In this document: piece after piece, positions 25,618 through 34,222 of the stretch
Layout: each line of letters starts with the position of its first letter
How positions within the stretch are numbered: position 1 is the first letter of the stretch
Assembly: GCA_964472505.1 (NCBI GenBank)
Contig: CAYYQW010000006.1
Location: 1 to 64,000 of the forward strand
Direction of reading: 5' to 3'
DNA: 64,000 bases
From: JAYEIA01 sp964472505
Lineage (GTDB): Bacteria > Bacteroidota > Bacteroidia > Bacteroidales > JAADGE01
Notes under the pieces: generated by a model
Databases searched by the model: none
Told to the model about the DNA's origin: nothing
The model's input: the letters and a program-made list of their open reading frames with translations, nothing else
Position numbers and translations under genes: made by a program

Positions 25618-25848
25618 ATGTTTTTAACCATGTTATACATATCAGCAGCACTCATTGGAATTGCATTTATAGGCATGGGTGTAGGCGTCTTTTTTTCAAA
25701 GAAAAAAGCGTTTCCCAATACTTCGGTGGGCGGCAACAAAGCCCTTCGCAAACAGGGTGTTTACTGTGCAAAAACCGAACAAGCCATTATTGACAAAAAA
25801 TATAAAGTGAGGAATACCCAAATAGAATGCAGCAGTTGCGGCCTTTAA
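25618..25848 (+). CDS. Small one-helix membrane protein with Cys-containing tail
   Basis: This 76-residue protein has one N-terminal transmembrane helix (about residues 3-26). A basic KKKAFPNTS stretch follows, then a tail with Cys at about position 50 and a terminal CSSC (about 71-74). It recalls the small NqrM/DUF539-type membrane proteins of Bacteroidota, which share the helix-lysine-phenylalanine-Cys plan and help assemble redox proteins, but the match is loose. A second possible start is Met5. It is followed 27 bases later by an outer-membrane protein gene on the same strand. Confidence 0.6.
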   Translation: MFLTMLYISAALIGIAFIGMGVGVFFSKKKAFPNTSVGGNKALRKQGVYCAKTEQAIIDKKYKVRNTQIECSSCGL

Positions 25849-25875
25849 TTCTTATTTAAGAAAAAATCTTGTTTT

Positions 25876-26472
25876 ATGTACCGCTTTCTTGTGTTTATGC
25901 TGATTTTGATTTTGCCCGGCAAAATTTTTGCTCAGGCTGATGCCGGCATAAAACTCACAACATTTAGCGGGCATCCTTTTGCCAAAACCGATTTGGATTG
26001 GCATCAAAAAACTATTGACGGGCAAGGCTATTTGACTTTCGAGCCCGGACTGTCGGCCGATATTTACATGCCGCTTATAAACCGCGTACGAATCGGAGCA
26101 GAAGTTCAAGCCGTGAGCGACCGCTTTAACGGTTTCACGGGAGCCGTGGGCATAAATATTTCGGGTTTTGTGTTCAAATACTGGAAAAACCGCTTGTTTA
26201 TTACCATAGGCCCGAAACTATATGTTTACCAAAACCGCGAACTGCCCGAGGACTATACCGGTGATGAAGGCTACAAAACAGAAGGCGCCATGCCGCGTAA
26301 ATTCATGCCCCTGACCGGAAGCATAGAATATTCCTATGATTTGAGTAAAACCACGCGTTTTATGGTCGGATTGGGACAGACGCATCCCAAATCGGCAGGG
26401 ATTACGGCCGGTTTTCGTTTTATCCTTCCCGGTGGCGGCGGCAAAGGCTGTGATTGTCCGAGCTACCGTTAA
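25876..26472 (+). CDS. Small outer-membrane beta-barrel-like protein
   Basis: The 198-residue protein has a signal peptide (about 1-19, ending IFAQ) and alternating beta-strands typical of an 8-stranded barrel. Unusually, it ends with a short cysteine-containing tail GCDCPSYR after a glycine-rich turn. No family is recognised. Base composition is normal for the window. The stop lies 14 bases before the most likely start of the flippase-like gene. Confidence 0.6.
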   Translation: MYRFLVFMLILILPGKIFAQADAGIKLTTFSGHPFAKTDLDWHQKTIDGQGYLTFEPGLSADIYMPLINRVRIGAEVQAVSDRFNGFTGAVGINISGFVFKYWKNRLFITIGPKLYVYQNRELPEDYTGDEGYKTEGAMPRKFMPLTGSIEYSYDLSKTTRFMVGLGQTHPKSAGITAGFRFILPGGGGKGCDCPSYR

Positions 26473-26486
26473 AGCCCGGCTTTTTG

Positions 26487-27440
26487 ATGCAGAAAAAATA
26501 CAAAAAACTCATTTCGGTAATTTTAAAGCTGCTCATTCTTGCGGCTTCTTATCTGTATATCTGGCAAAAAATTAAAAGCCAAAGCCGGTGGGATGTTTTT
26601 CCGGAGGCGCTTTCGGATTGGGCATTTTTTGCCGCAGCTTTTTTTCTTATGCCCCTAAATTGGTTCATAGAGTCATACAAGTGGCAGTATATTCTCAAAA
26701 AAACAGAAAAAATAAAAATTTGGACTGCTGCAGAATCCGTTTTTGCCGGCATTACTTTAGGAATTTTTACACCCAACCGCATCGGCGAATTGGCCGGGCG
26801 AATTCTTGTATTGAAAAAAACACACCGACTTAAAGGTATTTTTTCGGCCGGCTTAAGCAGCTTGAGCCAAACAATGCCCACACTAATTTTCGGTATTTTA
26901 GGGGCTTGGTATATTTGGCAAGACCAATTTTCCGACACCCATACACCCGATACAGAATTTCTTCTCATCGGTTTACTCGCTATGCTGTTTAGTGTTTTGC
27001 TTTTTCTGCTTTATTTCAGAATAGATTTATTGGCCGGTTTTCTCGCAGGCTTTAAGTTTTCACACAAGCTGAAAGAAGCCGTAAAACTGCTTGGCCGATT
27101 TTCGCAGCGGGAATTATCCGGGGTTTTAAGTTTTAGCATAAGCCGCTACCCGATATTTATGCTGCAATTGTATCTTTTGCTCTTATTTTTCGGTGTTGAG
27201 CTTTCGTTTTTGACGGTTTTTGCCGCCGGCGCAGCTGCTTTCTTTATAAACTTCATTATTCCGAGCATTGCATTGGCCGATTTGGGCATACGCGGCTCAT
27301 CAGCCTTATTTTTTTTCGGATTATACATTTCAAATGATGCCGCTGTACTTTCAGCCGTTTTTGCGCTTTGGCTCATTAATTTGGTAATTCCGGCCTTAAT
27401 CGGTTCTGTAATTTTATTGCGCTTGAAAATTATTTCGTAA
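26487..27440 (+). CDS. Flippase-like membrane protein (LPG_synthase_TM/UPF0104 family)
   Basis: This 317-residue protein has about eight membrane segments. It fits the lysylphosphatidylglycerol-synthase transmembrane family: an early motif (NWFIESYKW), then GITLGIFTPNRIGELAGR (about residues 85-105) and a conserved ALADLGIRGSSALFFFG (about 265-282). Stand-alone members may flip lipids or carry glycolipids in the inner membrane. The chosen start (MQKKYKK, 26487) is just after the preceding stop; an in-frame ATG at 26454 would overlap that gene and add 11 residues. Confidence 0.8.
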   Translation: MQKKYKKLISVILKLLILAASYLYIWQKIKSQSRWDVFPEALSDWAFFAAAFFLMPLNWFIESYKWQYILKKTEKIKIWTAAESVFAGITLGIFTPNRIGELAGRILVLKKTHRLKGIFSAGLSSLSQTMPTLIFGILGAWYIWQDQFSDTHTPDTEFLLIGLLAMLFSVLLFLLYFRIDLLAGFLAGFKFSHKLKEAVKLLGRFSQRELSGVLSFSISRYPIFMLQLYLLLLFFGVELSFLTVFAAGAAAFFINFIIPSIALADLGIRGSSALFFFGLYISNDAAVLSAVFALWLINLVIPALIGSVILLRLKIIS

Positions 27441-27470
27441 GCCGCTGCCTTCTCTATAACCGTCCAAACT

Positions 27471-27495
27471 TTTCTAAAATTCAAAATTTTAGAAA
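27471..27495. repeat. Perfect 11-bp-arm palindrome, with a related half at 27549-27577
   Basis: TTTCTAAAATT and AATTTTAGAAA flank CAA. A related sequence (TTAAAATTTGGAACTTTAGA, ending in AAAAGG) appears again just before the 27580 start. The pair brackets the promoter region of the next gene, where a TATATTTA box at about 27526 may act. This fits a MITE-like or cassette boundary, or a terminator for the flippase-like gene. Confidence 0.5.
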
Positions 27496-27579
27496 AACTC
27501 CGAGCTTAGTTCACAAGAAAATCGTTATATTTACAGTCCAACCTTTTTTAAAATTTGGAACTTTAGAAAAGGATCGAAC

Positions 27580-28053
27580 ATGAACAATATTTGGCCTTTT
27601 AAAAAAACAATGAAACAAGCAAAAAAACAAATCCTTGAAACCATATTACCGACCATATTCGGAATATTGGCCGTACTAATTCTTTTAGCTGTCTTTAACC
27701 TAATTCTGCACGGCAGAAATGTGCTTAGTTCTCCGGATAACGGATTTCTGAAACTGTTTGTTCCCGTAGTTACAATTTTTGCGTTAATCATTCAGCTCAC
27801 ACTAACAGTTCCTTTTTGGAAAAAATTTCAAAACCGGAAAAAAGTTTTGGGTTTGACGCTTATCCCGTTTACGGCTTTGCTTTCTTTGGTTTCAGGTGTA
27901 ATTTTTGGTTTAGTGTTTTGGGAAAGAACCTACGGAACAGACGAATTGCTTTTAGTTTCTCTCACCGGAATTTTTGCATTTGCTGTATATTGGACAGTTA
28001 ATTTATTGACATTGCAGTTTTTTTTACAGACAAACCCAAAACGTTTAAGTTAG
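27580..28053 (+). CDS. Small four-segment membrane protein
   Basis: This 157-residue protein has about four hydrophobic segments: about residues 20-45, 60-82, 90-115 and 125-150. It has no motif I recognise and no signal peptide apart from the first helix. It is flanked upstream by palindromic AT-rich repeats and downstream by a short non-coding stretch running into a duplicated GLPGLI gene tail, so it may have come in as a small cassette. The start ATG at 27580 is followed by a second Met 10 residues later. Confidence 0.55.
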   Translation: MNNIWPFKKTMKQAKKQILETILPTIFGILAVLILLAVFNLILHGRNVLSSPDNGFLKLFVPVVTIFALIIQLTLTVPFWKKFQNRKKVLGLTLIPFTALLSLVSGVIFGLVFWERTYGTDELLLVSLTGIFAFAVYWTVNLLTLQFFLQTNPKRLS

Positions 28054-28136
28054 TTGTGGCTTACAGCGACAACGATAATCGTGGCACGATAAACTGAATA
28101 GCATAACCAACCGCTGACGGGGCGTGAAGCCGCCGA

Positions 28137-28241
28137 ATGGTAGCAAATGAAAACAATGTTCAATTTTTTGATGCCGAGTCAAAAACCGGTGCCATGCGCA
28201 AGGCTTATTCCCTTAATAATTTTATTGAAAAATATGAGTAA
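28137..28241 (+). pseudogene. Duplicated 3' end of a GLPGLI gene
   Basis: A 34-residue frame (MVANENNVQFFDAESK..., ending INNFIEKYE-like) closely matches the last 34 residues of the GLPGLI protein at 28925-29782, at both protein and DNA level. No upstream coding part is present. It is a fragment left by duplication or recombination, in the 481-base gap 28054-28534. The remainder before it (28054-28136) shows no gene. Confidence 0.85.
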
Positions 28242-28382
28242 TAAGTAGAGACCTGATTAACGACACTCTAAATTGATTCGCTAAAATTATTTTTGGATTT
28301 ATATTTTTAATATTTTATATTGCAACGATTTTAATCTACAAACATCTGTGCGTGTGCTATCTTATTGTAAATTAACATATTA

Positions 28383-28450
28383 CCCCCCCCGCTTTCGGCA
28401 AATACACTAAGCCGAAACGGAATTTATACTGCCGGATTTACATAAATTTG
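28383..28450 (+). promoter_or_regulatory. C8 tract, hairpin and -7 box before the secreted four-Cys gene
   Basis: Eight C (28383-28390) run into a hairpin formed by CCGCTTTCGGC and GCCGAAACGG. A TAAATTTG box follows at 28443-28450, about 85 bases before the ATG at 28535. The -7 box fits the Bacteroidota consensus, but no good -33 is seen. A mononucleotide tract this close to a promoter could change length by slippage. Confidence 0.4.
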
Positions 28451-28534
28451 CGAAAGCGCTAAAGAATTTAATTTCTTTAGCTTTTAATAAGTTTATTTCA
28501 AATCTAACATTATTAACTTATAAATTATTATCAA

Positions 28535-28849
28535 ATGAAAACACTATTCGTTTCAGTTATATTTATGCTTATTTTAAGCATCGGATTTTCTAATTCTGCT
28601 AATGCAGCTACTTTGGATGCCAAAAATGACATTGTTGATTTACCGACAACTTTAATGAGCGATTTTGAAAGTTCCGAGCTTAATAGCCCCAAAGATACTG
28701 CGGACTTGGATGGACAGGATGAGATCTATTGTTTCGTTGCTACTTATATATGCGATACCGGTTTAGGCGGTGGTTATGCGCAGATTTGCGGTAGCACGAT
28801 GGAAGAGATACAGCAGCAAATTCAAGCTTTTGATGAAATTCTGTGTTAA
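28535..28849 (+). CDS. Small secreted four-cysteine protein
   Basis: The protein has 104 residues and a signal peptide of about 25 residues (ending SANA|A). An acidic, Asp/Ser-rich middle part follows (about 30-65), then a C-terminal part with Cys at positions 66, 73, 85 and 104, the last being the final residue. Glycines cluster at 76-80. The size and four cysteines suggest a disulphide-bonded secreted peptide or a precursor that is trimmed. It is the first gene of the GLPGLI/TonB receptor locus and is separated from the GLPGLI gene by a terminator-like hairpin. I recognise no family. Confidence 0.65.
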   Translation: MKTLFVSVIFMLILSIGFSNSANAATLDAKNDIVDLPTTLMSDFESSELNSPKDTADLDGQDEIYCFVATYICDTGLGGGYAQICGSTMEEIQQQIQAFDEILC

Positions 28850-28860
28850 TTAAACTATGA

Positions 28861-28900
28861 AAATTCTCACCATTCGAAAAATGGTGAGAATTTCATTTTT
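28861..28900 (+). terminator. Terminator between the four-Cys gene and the GLPGLI gene
   Basis: A 14-bp perfect stem (AAATTCTCACCATT paired with AATGGTGAGAATTT) is followed by CATTTTT. It lies 12 bases after the stop at 28849, so the small protein may be made in greater amount than the downstream genes. Confidence 0.85.
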
Positions 28901-28924
28901 ACACCACATATAAATTCATAAAAA

Positions 28925-29782
28925 ATGATACTATTAAAAAAAAACGTACTGATTTTTCTTCTCTTATTGTGGATAAGCGAAGCCCCGGCACAAGAATATA
29001 CTACCATTGATACGGCACAACATCTTGTATATTACAAATATTCCTTTCTGCAAGACTCTACCGATGCTTCGTCTTACAAAGAACAGGAAACCGTTTTGCA
29101 AATCGGCAAACAATACTCTAAGTTCGTAGATGTTAACAACATAATACAAGATTCGATTACGCAAATGTATTCAATAGAACAAATGACTCAGGAATTGTTT
29201 GATGATTTTGTATTGGAAGTAAGAAAGTACAAAACAAGCCTATTATTCAATTGTTCCGTTTACAAGAATTATCCCGAAATCAACGAACTTACTTTTACAG
29301 GAAATATCAGCAAATCAGCTTACTTAAGCAAAGAGCCGGTACTGAGCAGTTGGGAATACGACAATGTTGGAGACACAAGCATAATGGATTACAGGTGCAA
29401 AAGAGCGTATATAAATTATGGCGGAAGACGATACACAGCCTGGTACACCCCTGAAATTCCAATACAGGACGGACCGTATAAATTTTCCGGTTTGCCCGGT
29501 TTAATACTGAAGGTTCAAAGTCATTGCAACGAGCATGTTTTTGAAGCTTTTAAAATTTCAAAACCACAGAGCCCGCTCATGAAAAACATGTACTTTGTAC
29601 ATTTAGACAGATACATCGATGCCTGCCCCGAAGACTATGTGAAAGCACTAAATACCCAAATACAGGAGCTTTTTGCAATGGTAGCAAATGAAAACAATGT
29701 TGAGTTTTTCGATGCCGAATCAAAAACTCGTGCCATGCGAAATGCTTCATCTATCAATAATTTTATTGAAAAATATGAGTAA
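28925..29782 (+). CDS. GLPGLI family protein
   Basis: This 285-residue secreted protein has a signal peptide (about 1-22). The family's name motif is seen as KFSGLPGLILKVQ at about residues 180-192, preceded by the typical AWYTPEIPIQDGPY. GLPGLI proteins are secreted, are found in Bacteroidota, and are nearly always beside TonB-dependent receptors, as here. They are thought to help capture or process a ligand, but their function is not known. The last 34 residues are duplicated at 28137-28241. It is followed by a small hairpin and the receptor gene. Confidence 0.9.
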   Translation: MILLKKNVLIFLLLLWISEAPAQEYTTIDTAQHLVYYKYSFLQDSTDASSYKEQETVLQIGKQYSKFVDVNNIIQDSITQMYSIEQMTQELFDDFVLEVRKYKTSLLFNCSVYKNYPEINELTFTGNISKSAYLSKEPVLSSWEYDNVGDTSIMDYRCKRAYINYGGRRYTAWYTPEIPIQDGPYKFSGLPGLILKVQSHCNEHVFEAFKISKPQSPLMKNMYFVHLDRYIDACPEDYVKALNTQIQELFAMVANENNVEFFDAESKTRAMRNASSINNFIEKYE

Positions 29783-29787
29783 ATAAA

Positions 29788-29813
29788 AGGGGACGCAGTA
29801 AATTGCGTCCCTT
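29788..29813 (+). terminator. Hairpin after the GLPGLI gene
   Basis: AGGGGACGCA and TGCGTCCCTT form a 10-base stem with one mismatch beside a loop of six. The following bases (AAAACTGC) are not T-rich, so it may be an mRNA-end stabiliser or a weak attenuator ahead of the receptor gene. Confidence 0.55.
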
Positions 29814-29902
29814 AAAACTGCTCAATAAATTGGAATCCTATCAGCTTAAGTCAAAAGTTTGAGACGTACAAAAATAGTATTTAATCCTTAACTTATACAC
29901 TT

Positions 29903-32560
29903 GTGAAAAAAACGCTAATTCTTCTGTTTTTCCTTTTGTTTAGCGTTTTATTATATTCGCAAAATGTGATTGAAGGGAAGCTTTTATCAACAACCGGTGA
30001 AGCTGCTGCAAATGTCATCATTACCTTAAGCCCAAAAAACAACCGGCAAGTTCTGCTTGCACACGGTTTTTCGGGTAAAGACGGGAGTTTTAGAATTCAA
30101 ACAAAACCGGGTGCCGACAGCGTGCTTATCACATTTCGTTCAATGAATTACAGAGACACTACAATTCTCAGCAGTTCAAATAGAAAAAACATCTTACTCT
30201 TTTTGATACCGGAAGACAAAAAAATTCGAGAAGTAACCGTTAGCTCCGCACCCTACAAAAAAAGGGGCGACACAACAATTTATTTTGTAAACAGTTTTTC
30301 TGCGGAAAAAGATTTTTCAATCGGAGACGTCATCAATAAGATGCCCGGCTTTGAAGAAGGCAGCGACGGGAGAATTTATTATCAGGGACAGCAAATAGAA
30401 AAATACTACATCGAAGGATTAGACCTTTTGGAAAATAATTATCAACTTGCAAATAAAAACCTACCACACAGCGCAGTAGGCTCTGTGGAAGTATTGGAAA
30501 AGCACCAATCAAAAAAAATCTTTGAAGGAATTATTGAATCTGATAATGTTGCGCTAAATATCCGTCTGAAAAATAAAGTTACCGTCACCGGAACAGCTAA
30601 TATTACCGCCGGACTACCCTTAGCATTATGGGATATAAATTTAACTCCCATGCTCTTCAATAAAAATCGGCAAATAATTGCTTCGGTTCAAAGCAACAAC
30701 ACGGGTAAATCGCTTAATTCTCAATTTGTAAAAATGAAGCTTGGCAACACTACCGTGGAAACGCAAATATCTTCCAAACCCTCAAATGTAGGCGTTACGA
30801 AACTTAACTATCCCGAAATAAAACAAAACCGATATTTAGATAACAGTTCTTTACTGTCAACTTATAATGACTTGATTCGCTTAAATAAGACAACGAATAT
30901 ACGAATTAATGCTTCGCATTACCTTAATCAAACTAAACAATACGGACAAAAAACCACCAAATATTTTCTGCCCGATACCACAGTCGCAGTATTTGAAAGC
31001 ACTGAGAATACATTTTTCGATAATAATTTGAACACCGGTTTTACGCTCACCGGAAATGATAAAAAAATATATTTTAAAAATCTGACCAATCTTAATAAAA
31101 ACTGGGATAATGAAACCGGTATTATTGAAGCGGAAAATAAGCAAATACAAAAAGCCTCTACACCATATTTTTCCCTGTCAAATAATTTTGATTTTGTGAT
31201 TCCGCTAAAAAAACATTTTATAAATATTTATACCCATATTGATTTTTCGCAGGCTCCTCAGCAGCTCGAATACACACCGGCAGTTTTTTCTCAAAATAAT
31301 TCTATCGAAACAAACAATTCATCTGCCGTGCTGCAAAAATATGACACAAAGAACTTGTTTACAGATAATTATCTTTCATTTCTTCTGTCTGTAAAACCGC
31401 TTACATTTGAAACCAAAAGCGGTTTCAAATATTCTGACCGGGAAATAATAACGAATCTTATTTATGACGAAAATACAAATACTGCCGACTCCTTGCGAAA
31501 TAATCTGCAATGGGACTACAAAGAATTTTATTTGACTGAAATTGTAAGACTTAGAAGAAAAAAATTTAATTTATCTTTAACACTCCCTCTCACATTTATG
31601 GATTATGATATACGCGATAAATATCACGATTCACCGGAAAATATCTCGGATTTGTTTTTCACTCCTCGCTTGGGCGGCGATATAGAACTGGGTAAATATT
31701 TTCATTTTTACGGCGGTATCGGTTACTCAAAAAGCATAAGCGAAATCAGCAGCTTAATGCAGGGCTATGTAATTAGGAACCACAGAAATATGAGCCGAAA
31801 CAGCAATGAAACAGGCTACCGAAACGGCATTTCATATTCAGGTCGCCTTACTTTCCGAAATTTAAAACACGGACTGTTCTCAAATTTAAGATGGATAAAA
31901 ACTCACAGGCAAAACAATTTGATAAGTACACAAGAAATGATAGCAACCGGCGTATTTATCCGAGATGCAATTCACGATGTAAATTATTCATTCTCCGATA
32001 ATATTAGCGCGGAAATAAGTAAATATTTTCCGGCGGCAAAAACAACTTTCAAAATAAAATCTCATTATTTTTCATCCCGGCGCGAAACAATTTTGAACAA
32101 CGAAAAAGTATCACAACTAAACCATCTCATTGAAATTTCACCGGAAATTGTTTATAACAGCATGAAGGGTTTATCGCTTACCTACTCTTATAAACCAAGA
32201 TTAATAAAACAAAAAACCGCAATAAATGAAAACTCTGTCGTCGAACAATCGCACGCCTTATCTTTATACTATATTTTTGATGCAAAAAAATGGGTAAGTT
32301 TTGAAAATGAATATTATAAGCATAATAACCAAGAAGGTGAAAATAATTTAGACGCTTTGTTTTCTCATTTCACCTTTGGATATACGCTCAAAAATTCCGA
32401 CATGAGGTTCTTATTTATGTGCAATAACATCTTCAATGCACGCTATATCAGCAACTATTACGCAAGTGATTTTTCCTTAATTCAAAATTATTATCAAGTC
32501 CGTACTCGAGAGTTTAGAATTGGAGTCAGTTTTAGCCTCTTGGATTTAAAAAAATTATAA
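29903..32560 (+). CDS. TonB-dependent receptor-like protein paired with GLPGLI
   Basis: The 885-residue protein starts with GTG (29903), preceded by a stop in the same frame; its signal peptide is about residues 1-19. A carboxypeptidase-like beta-sandwich (about 20-105) is followed by a plug-like domain with GDVINKMPGFEEGSDGRIYY, EKYYIEGLDLL and GSVEVLEKHQ. The rest is a beta-barrel. It belongs to the group of receptors that accompany GLPGLI genes; the plug lacks the usual TonB-box-like start. It probably takes up a peptide or other large ligand. The gene ends near a repeat hairpin shared by a convergent carboxylase gene. Confidence 0.85.
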   Translation: MKKTLILLFFLLFSVLLYSQNVIEGKLLSTTGEAAANVIITLSPKNNRQVLLAHGFSGKDGSFRIQTKPGADSVLITFRSMNYRDTTILSSSNRKNILLFLIPEDKKIREVTVSSAPYKKRGDTTIYFVNSFSAEKDFSIGDVINKMPGFEEGSDGRIYYQGQQIEKYYIEGLDLLENNYQLANKNLPHSAVGSVEVLEKHQSKKIFEGIIESDNVALNIRLKNKVTVTGTANITAGLPLALWDINLTPMLFNKNRQIIASVQSNNTGKSLNSQFVKMKLGNTTVETQISSKPSNVGVTKLNYPEIKQNRYLDNSSLLSTYNDLIRLNKTTNIRINASHYLNQTKQYGQKTTKYFLPDTTVAVFESTENTFFDNNLNTGFTLTGNDKKIYFKNLTNLNKNWDNETGIIEAENKQIQKASTPYFSLSNNFDFVIPLKKHFINIYTHIDFSQAPQQLEYTPAVFSQNNSIETNNSSAVLQKYDTKNLFTDNYLSFLLSVKPLTFETKSGFKYSDREIITNLIYDENTNTADSLRNNLQWDYKEFYLTEIVRLRRKKFNLSLTLPLTFMDYDIRDKYHDSPENISDLFFTPRLGGDIELGKYFHFYGGIGYSKSISEISSLMQGYVIRNHRNMSRNSNETGYRNGISYSGRLTFRNLKHGLFSNLRWIKTHRQNNLISTQEMIATGVFIRDAIHDVNYSFSDNISAEISKYFPAAKTTFKIKSHYFSSRRETILNNEKVSQLNHLIEISPEIVYNSMKGLSLTYSYKPRLIKQKTAINENSVVEQSHALSLYYIFDAKKWVSFENEYYKHNNQEGENNLDALFSHFTFGYTLKNSDMRFLFMCNNIFNARYISNYYASDFSLIQNYYQVRTREFRIGVSFSLLDLKKL

Positions 32561-32572
32561 ATTGCCTCTAAA

Positions 32573-32603
32573 CCCGCCTGACCGCTTTGAGCGGTCGGAC
32601 GGG
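32573..32603. terminator. Repeat-type hairpin between convergent genes
   Basis: CCCGCCTGACCGCT and AGCGGTCGGACGGG form a stem with a TTG loop. It lies between the 3' ends of the TonB receptor gene (32560) and the carboxylase gene (32629), where it could end both transcripts. A near-identical hairpin at 50971-51000 shows it is a dispersed repeat. Confidence 0.6.
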
Positions 32604-32628
32604 TATTACAAATTTATTATGTGAAAAT

Positions 32629-34167
32629 TTACAAGGGAATATTCCCGTGTTTTTTGGGCGGATTTTGTTCGCTTTTGTTTTTGGTCATGTCCAATGCCGT
32701 AATCAATTTCTTCCGGGTTTCTTTGGGATAAATAATTTCATCAATATATCCCAACTCAGCCGCTTTGTAAGGATTAGCAAATGTTTTTTTATAGTCGTCT
32801 ATAATTTTGTCTTTCTCAGCCTTGTCGGTGACTTTTCTGTAAAGAATATTTACGGCACCTTCCGGGCCCATAACGGCAATTTCGGCCGTGGGATAAGCCA
32901 TGTTGTAATCGGCGCCAATATGTTTGCTGCTCATTACATCGTAAGCTCCGCCGTAGGCTTTGCGAGTGATGAGCGTAATTTTGGGCACGGTGGCTTCGGA
33001 AAAAGCATAGAGCAATTTGGCACCGTGCTTAATAATTCCGCCAAACTCCTGAGTAGTACCGGGCAAAAATCCGGGGACGTCCACCAGCGTTACCAGCGGA
33101 ATGTTAAAAGCATCGCAAAAGCGGACAAAACGTGCGCCTTTGTGCGATGAAGCAATGTCGAGCACACCGGCAAAATATTCGGGTTGATTGGCTATGTAAC
33201 CTACGGTTTGTCCGTTCAACCGACCAAAACCCACTACAATATTTTTGGCATATTGCGGCATAATTTCAAAGAAAATATTATCGTCCGAAACGGTTTCAAT
33301 AATATGCTTGATGTCGTAGGGCTTGTTGGGATCGGCCGGAACGAATTCCTGCAAGTTTTCGTCTTCACGATCGGCCGGGTCGTTGGTGGGTTTTATCGGC
33401 GCATCGTCCATATTGTTGGAAGGGATGAAACTGATCAATTCGCGCAACATCATTAGAGCTTGCTCATCGTTTTCAGCCATTAAATGCGCCACACCGCTTT
33501 TTGCATTGTGCGTGACAGCACCGCCCAATTCATTTTTGGTAACTTCTTCTTTAGTAACCGTTTTTATAACATCCGGACCGGTAACAAACATGTAGCTTGT
33601 GTTTTCGGTCATCAGAATAAAATCGGTAATAGCCGGGGAATACACCGCACCGCCGGCACAAGGGCCCAGAATGGCCGATACTTGAGGAATTACGCCGGAA
33701 GATTTTACATTGCGATGAAAAATATCGGCATATCCACCCAAGCTTGACACGCCTTCCTGAATTCTGGCTCCGCCGGAATCGTTAAGCCCAATTAAAGGTG
33801 CCCCGTTCTTCAAAGCCAAATCCATAATTTTTATAATTTTATTAGCATTAGCGCGGCTGAGTGATCCGCCAAAAACCGTAAAGTCCTGCGAAAAAACATA
33901 AACCAAGCGGCCGTCAATTTTGCCGAAACCGGTAATCACGCCGTCGCCCGATATTTTCTTTTTGTCCATATCAAAATCTGTGCTTGTGTGGACTACATAT
34001 TTGTCGGTTTCGGTGAATGTGCCCGGATCCAGCAGCAGCTCAACCCGCTCGCGTGCCGTCATTTTTCCGGCTTTACGTTGTTTTTCTTTGCGCTCTTTTC
34101 CGCCGCCGGCTTCGGCTGCTTTTTTGCGCTGTTCAAAATCTTTGTATTTATCTTCCAATAGTGCCAT
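32629..34167 (-). CDS. Acyl-CoA (propionyl-CoA) carboxylase carboxyltransferase subunit
   Basis: This 512-residue subunit moves the carboxyl group from biotin to acyl-CoA. It has the paired crotonase-fold domains of the PccB/MmdA family, with LIGLNDSGGARIQEGVSSL (about residues 120-138) and, in the second half, PLVTLVDVPGFLPGTTQE and AYGGAYDVMSSK. Length (about 510) fits. The same operon encodes the biotin carrier and biotin carboxylase (34223-36265). Together with MeaB in this window it points to the succinate-propionate pathway. Substrate preference (propionyl or acetyl) cannot be decided from sequence, and a methylmalonyl-CoA decarboxylase role is a weaker alternative. Confidence 0.93.
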   Translation of the reverse strand: MALLEDKYKDFEQRKKAAEAGGGKERKEKQRKAGKMTARERVELLLDPGTFTETDKYVVHTSTDFDMDKKKISGDGVITGFGKIDGRLVYVFSQDFTVFGGSLSRANANKIIKIMDLALKNGAPLIGLNDSGGARIQEGVSSLGGYADIFHRNVKSSGVIPQVSAILGPCAGGAVYSPAITDFILMTENTSYMFVTGPDVIKTVTKEEVTKNELGGAVTHNAKSGVAHLMAENDEQALMMLRELISFIPSNNMDDAPIKPTNDPADREDENLQEFVPADPNKPYDIKHIIETVSDDNIFFEIMPQYAKNIVVGFGRLNGQTVGYIANQPEYFAGVLDIASSHKGARFVRFCDAFNIPLVTLVDVPGFLPGTTQEFGGIIKHGAKLLYAFSEATVPKITLITRKAYGGAYDVMSSKHIGADYNMAYPTAEIAVMGPEGAVNILYRKVTDKAEKDKIIDDYKKTFANPYKAAELGYIDEIIYPKETRKKLITALDMTKNKSEQNPPKKHGNIPL

Positions 34168-34222
34168 TATTTTTCTTTTTATTGATGTTTAAGTATTAAG
34201 ATAAAAATAGATGCGATTAAGT

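Noticed and set aside
28054..28136. Possible integron attC-like site after the 27580-28053 gene
   Set aside because: The sequence has suggestive GTTGTGGC and CATAACC words but no convincing symmetric R'/R'' core pair.
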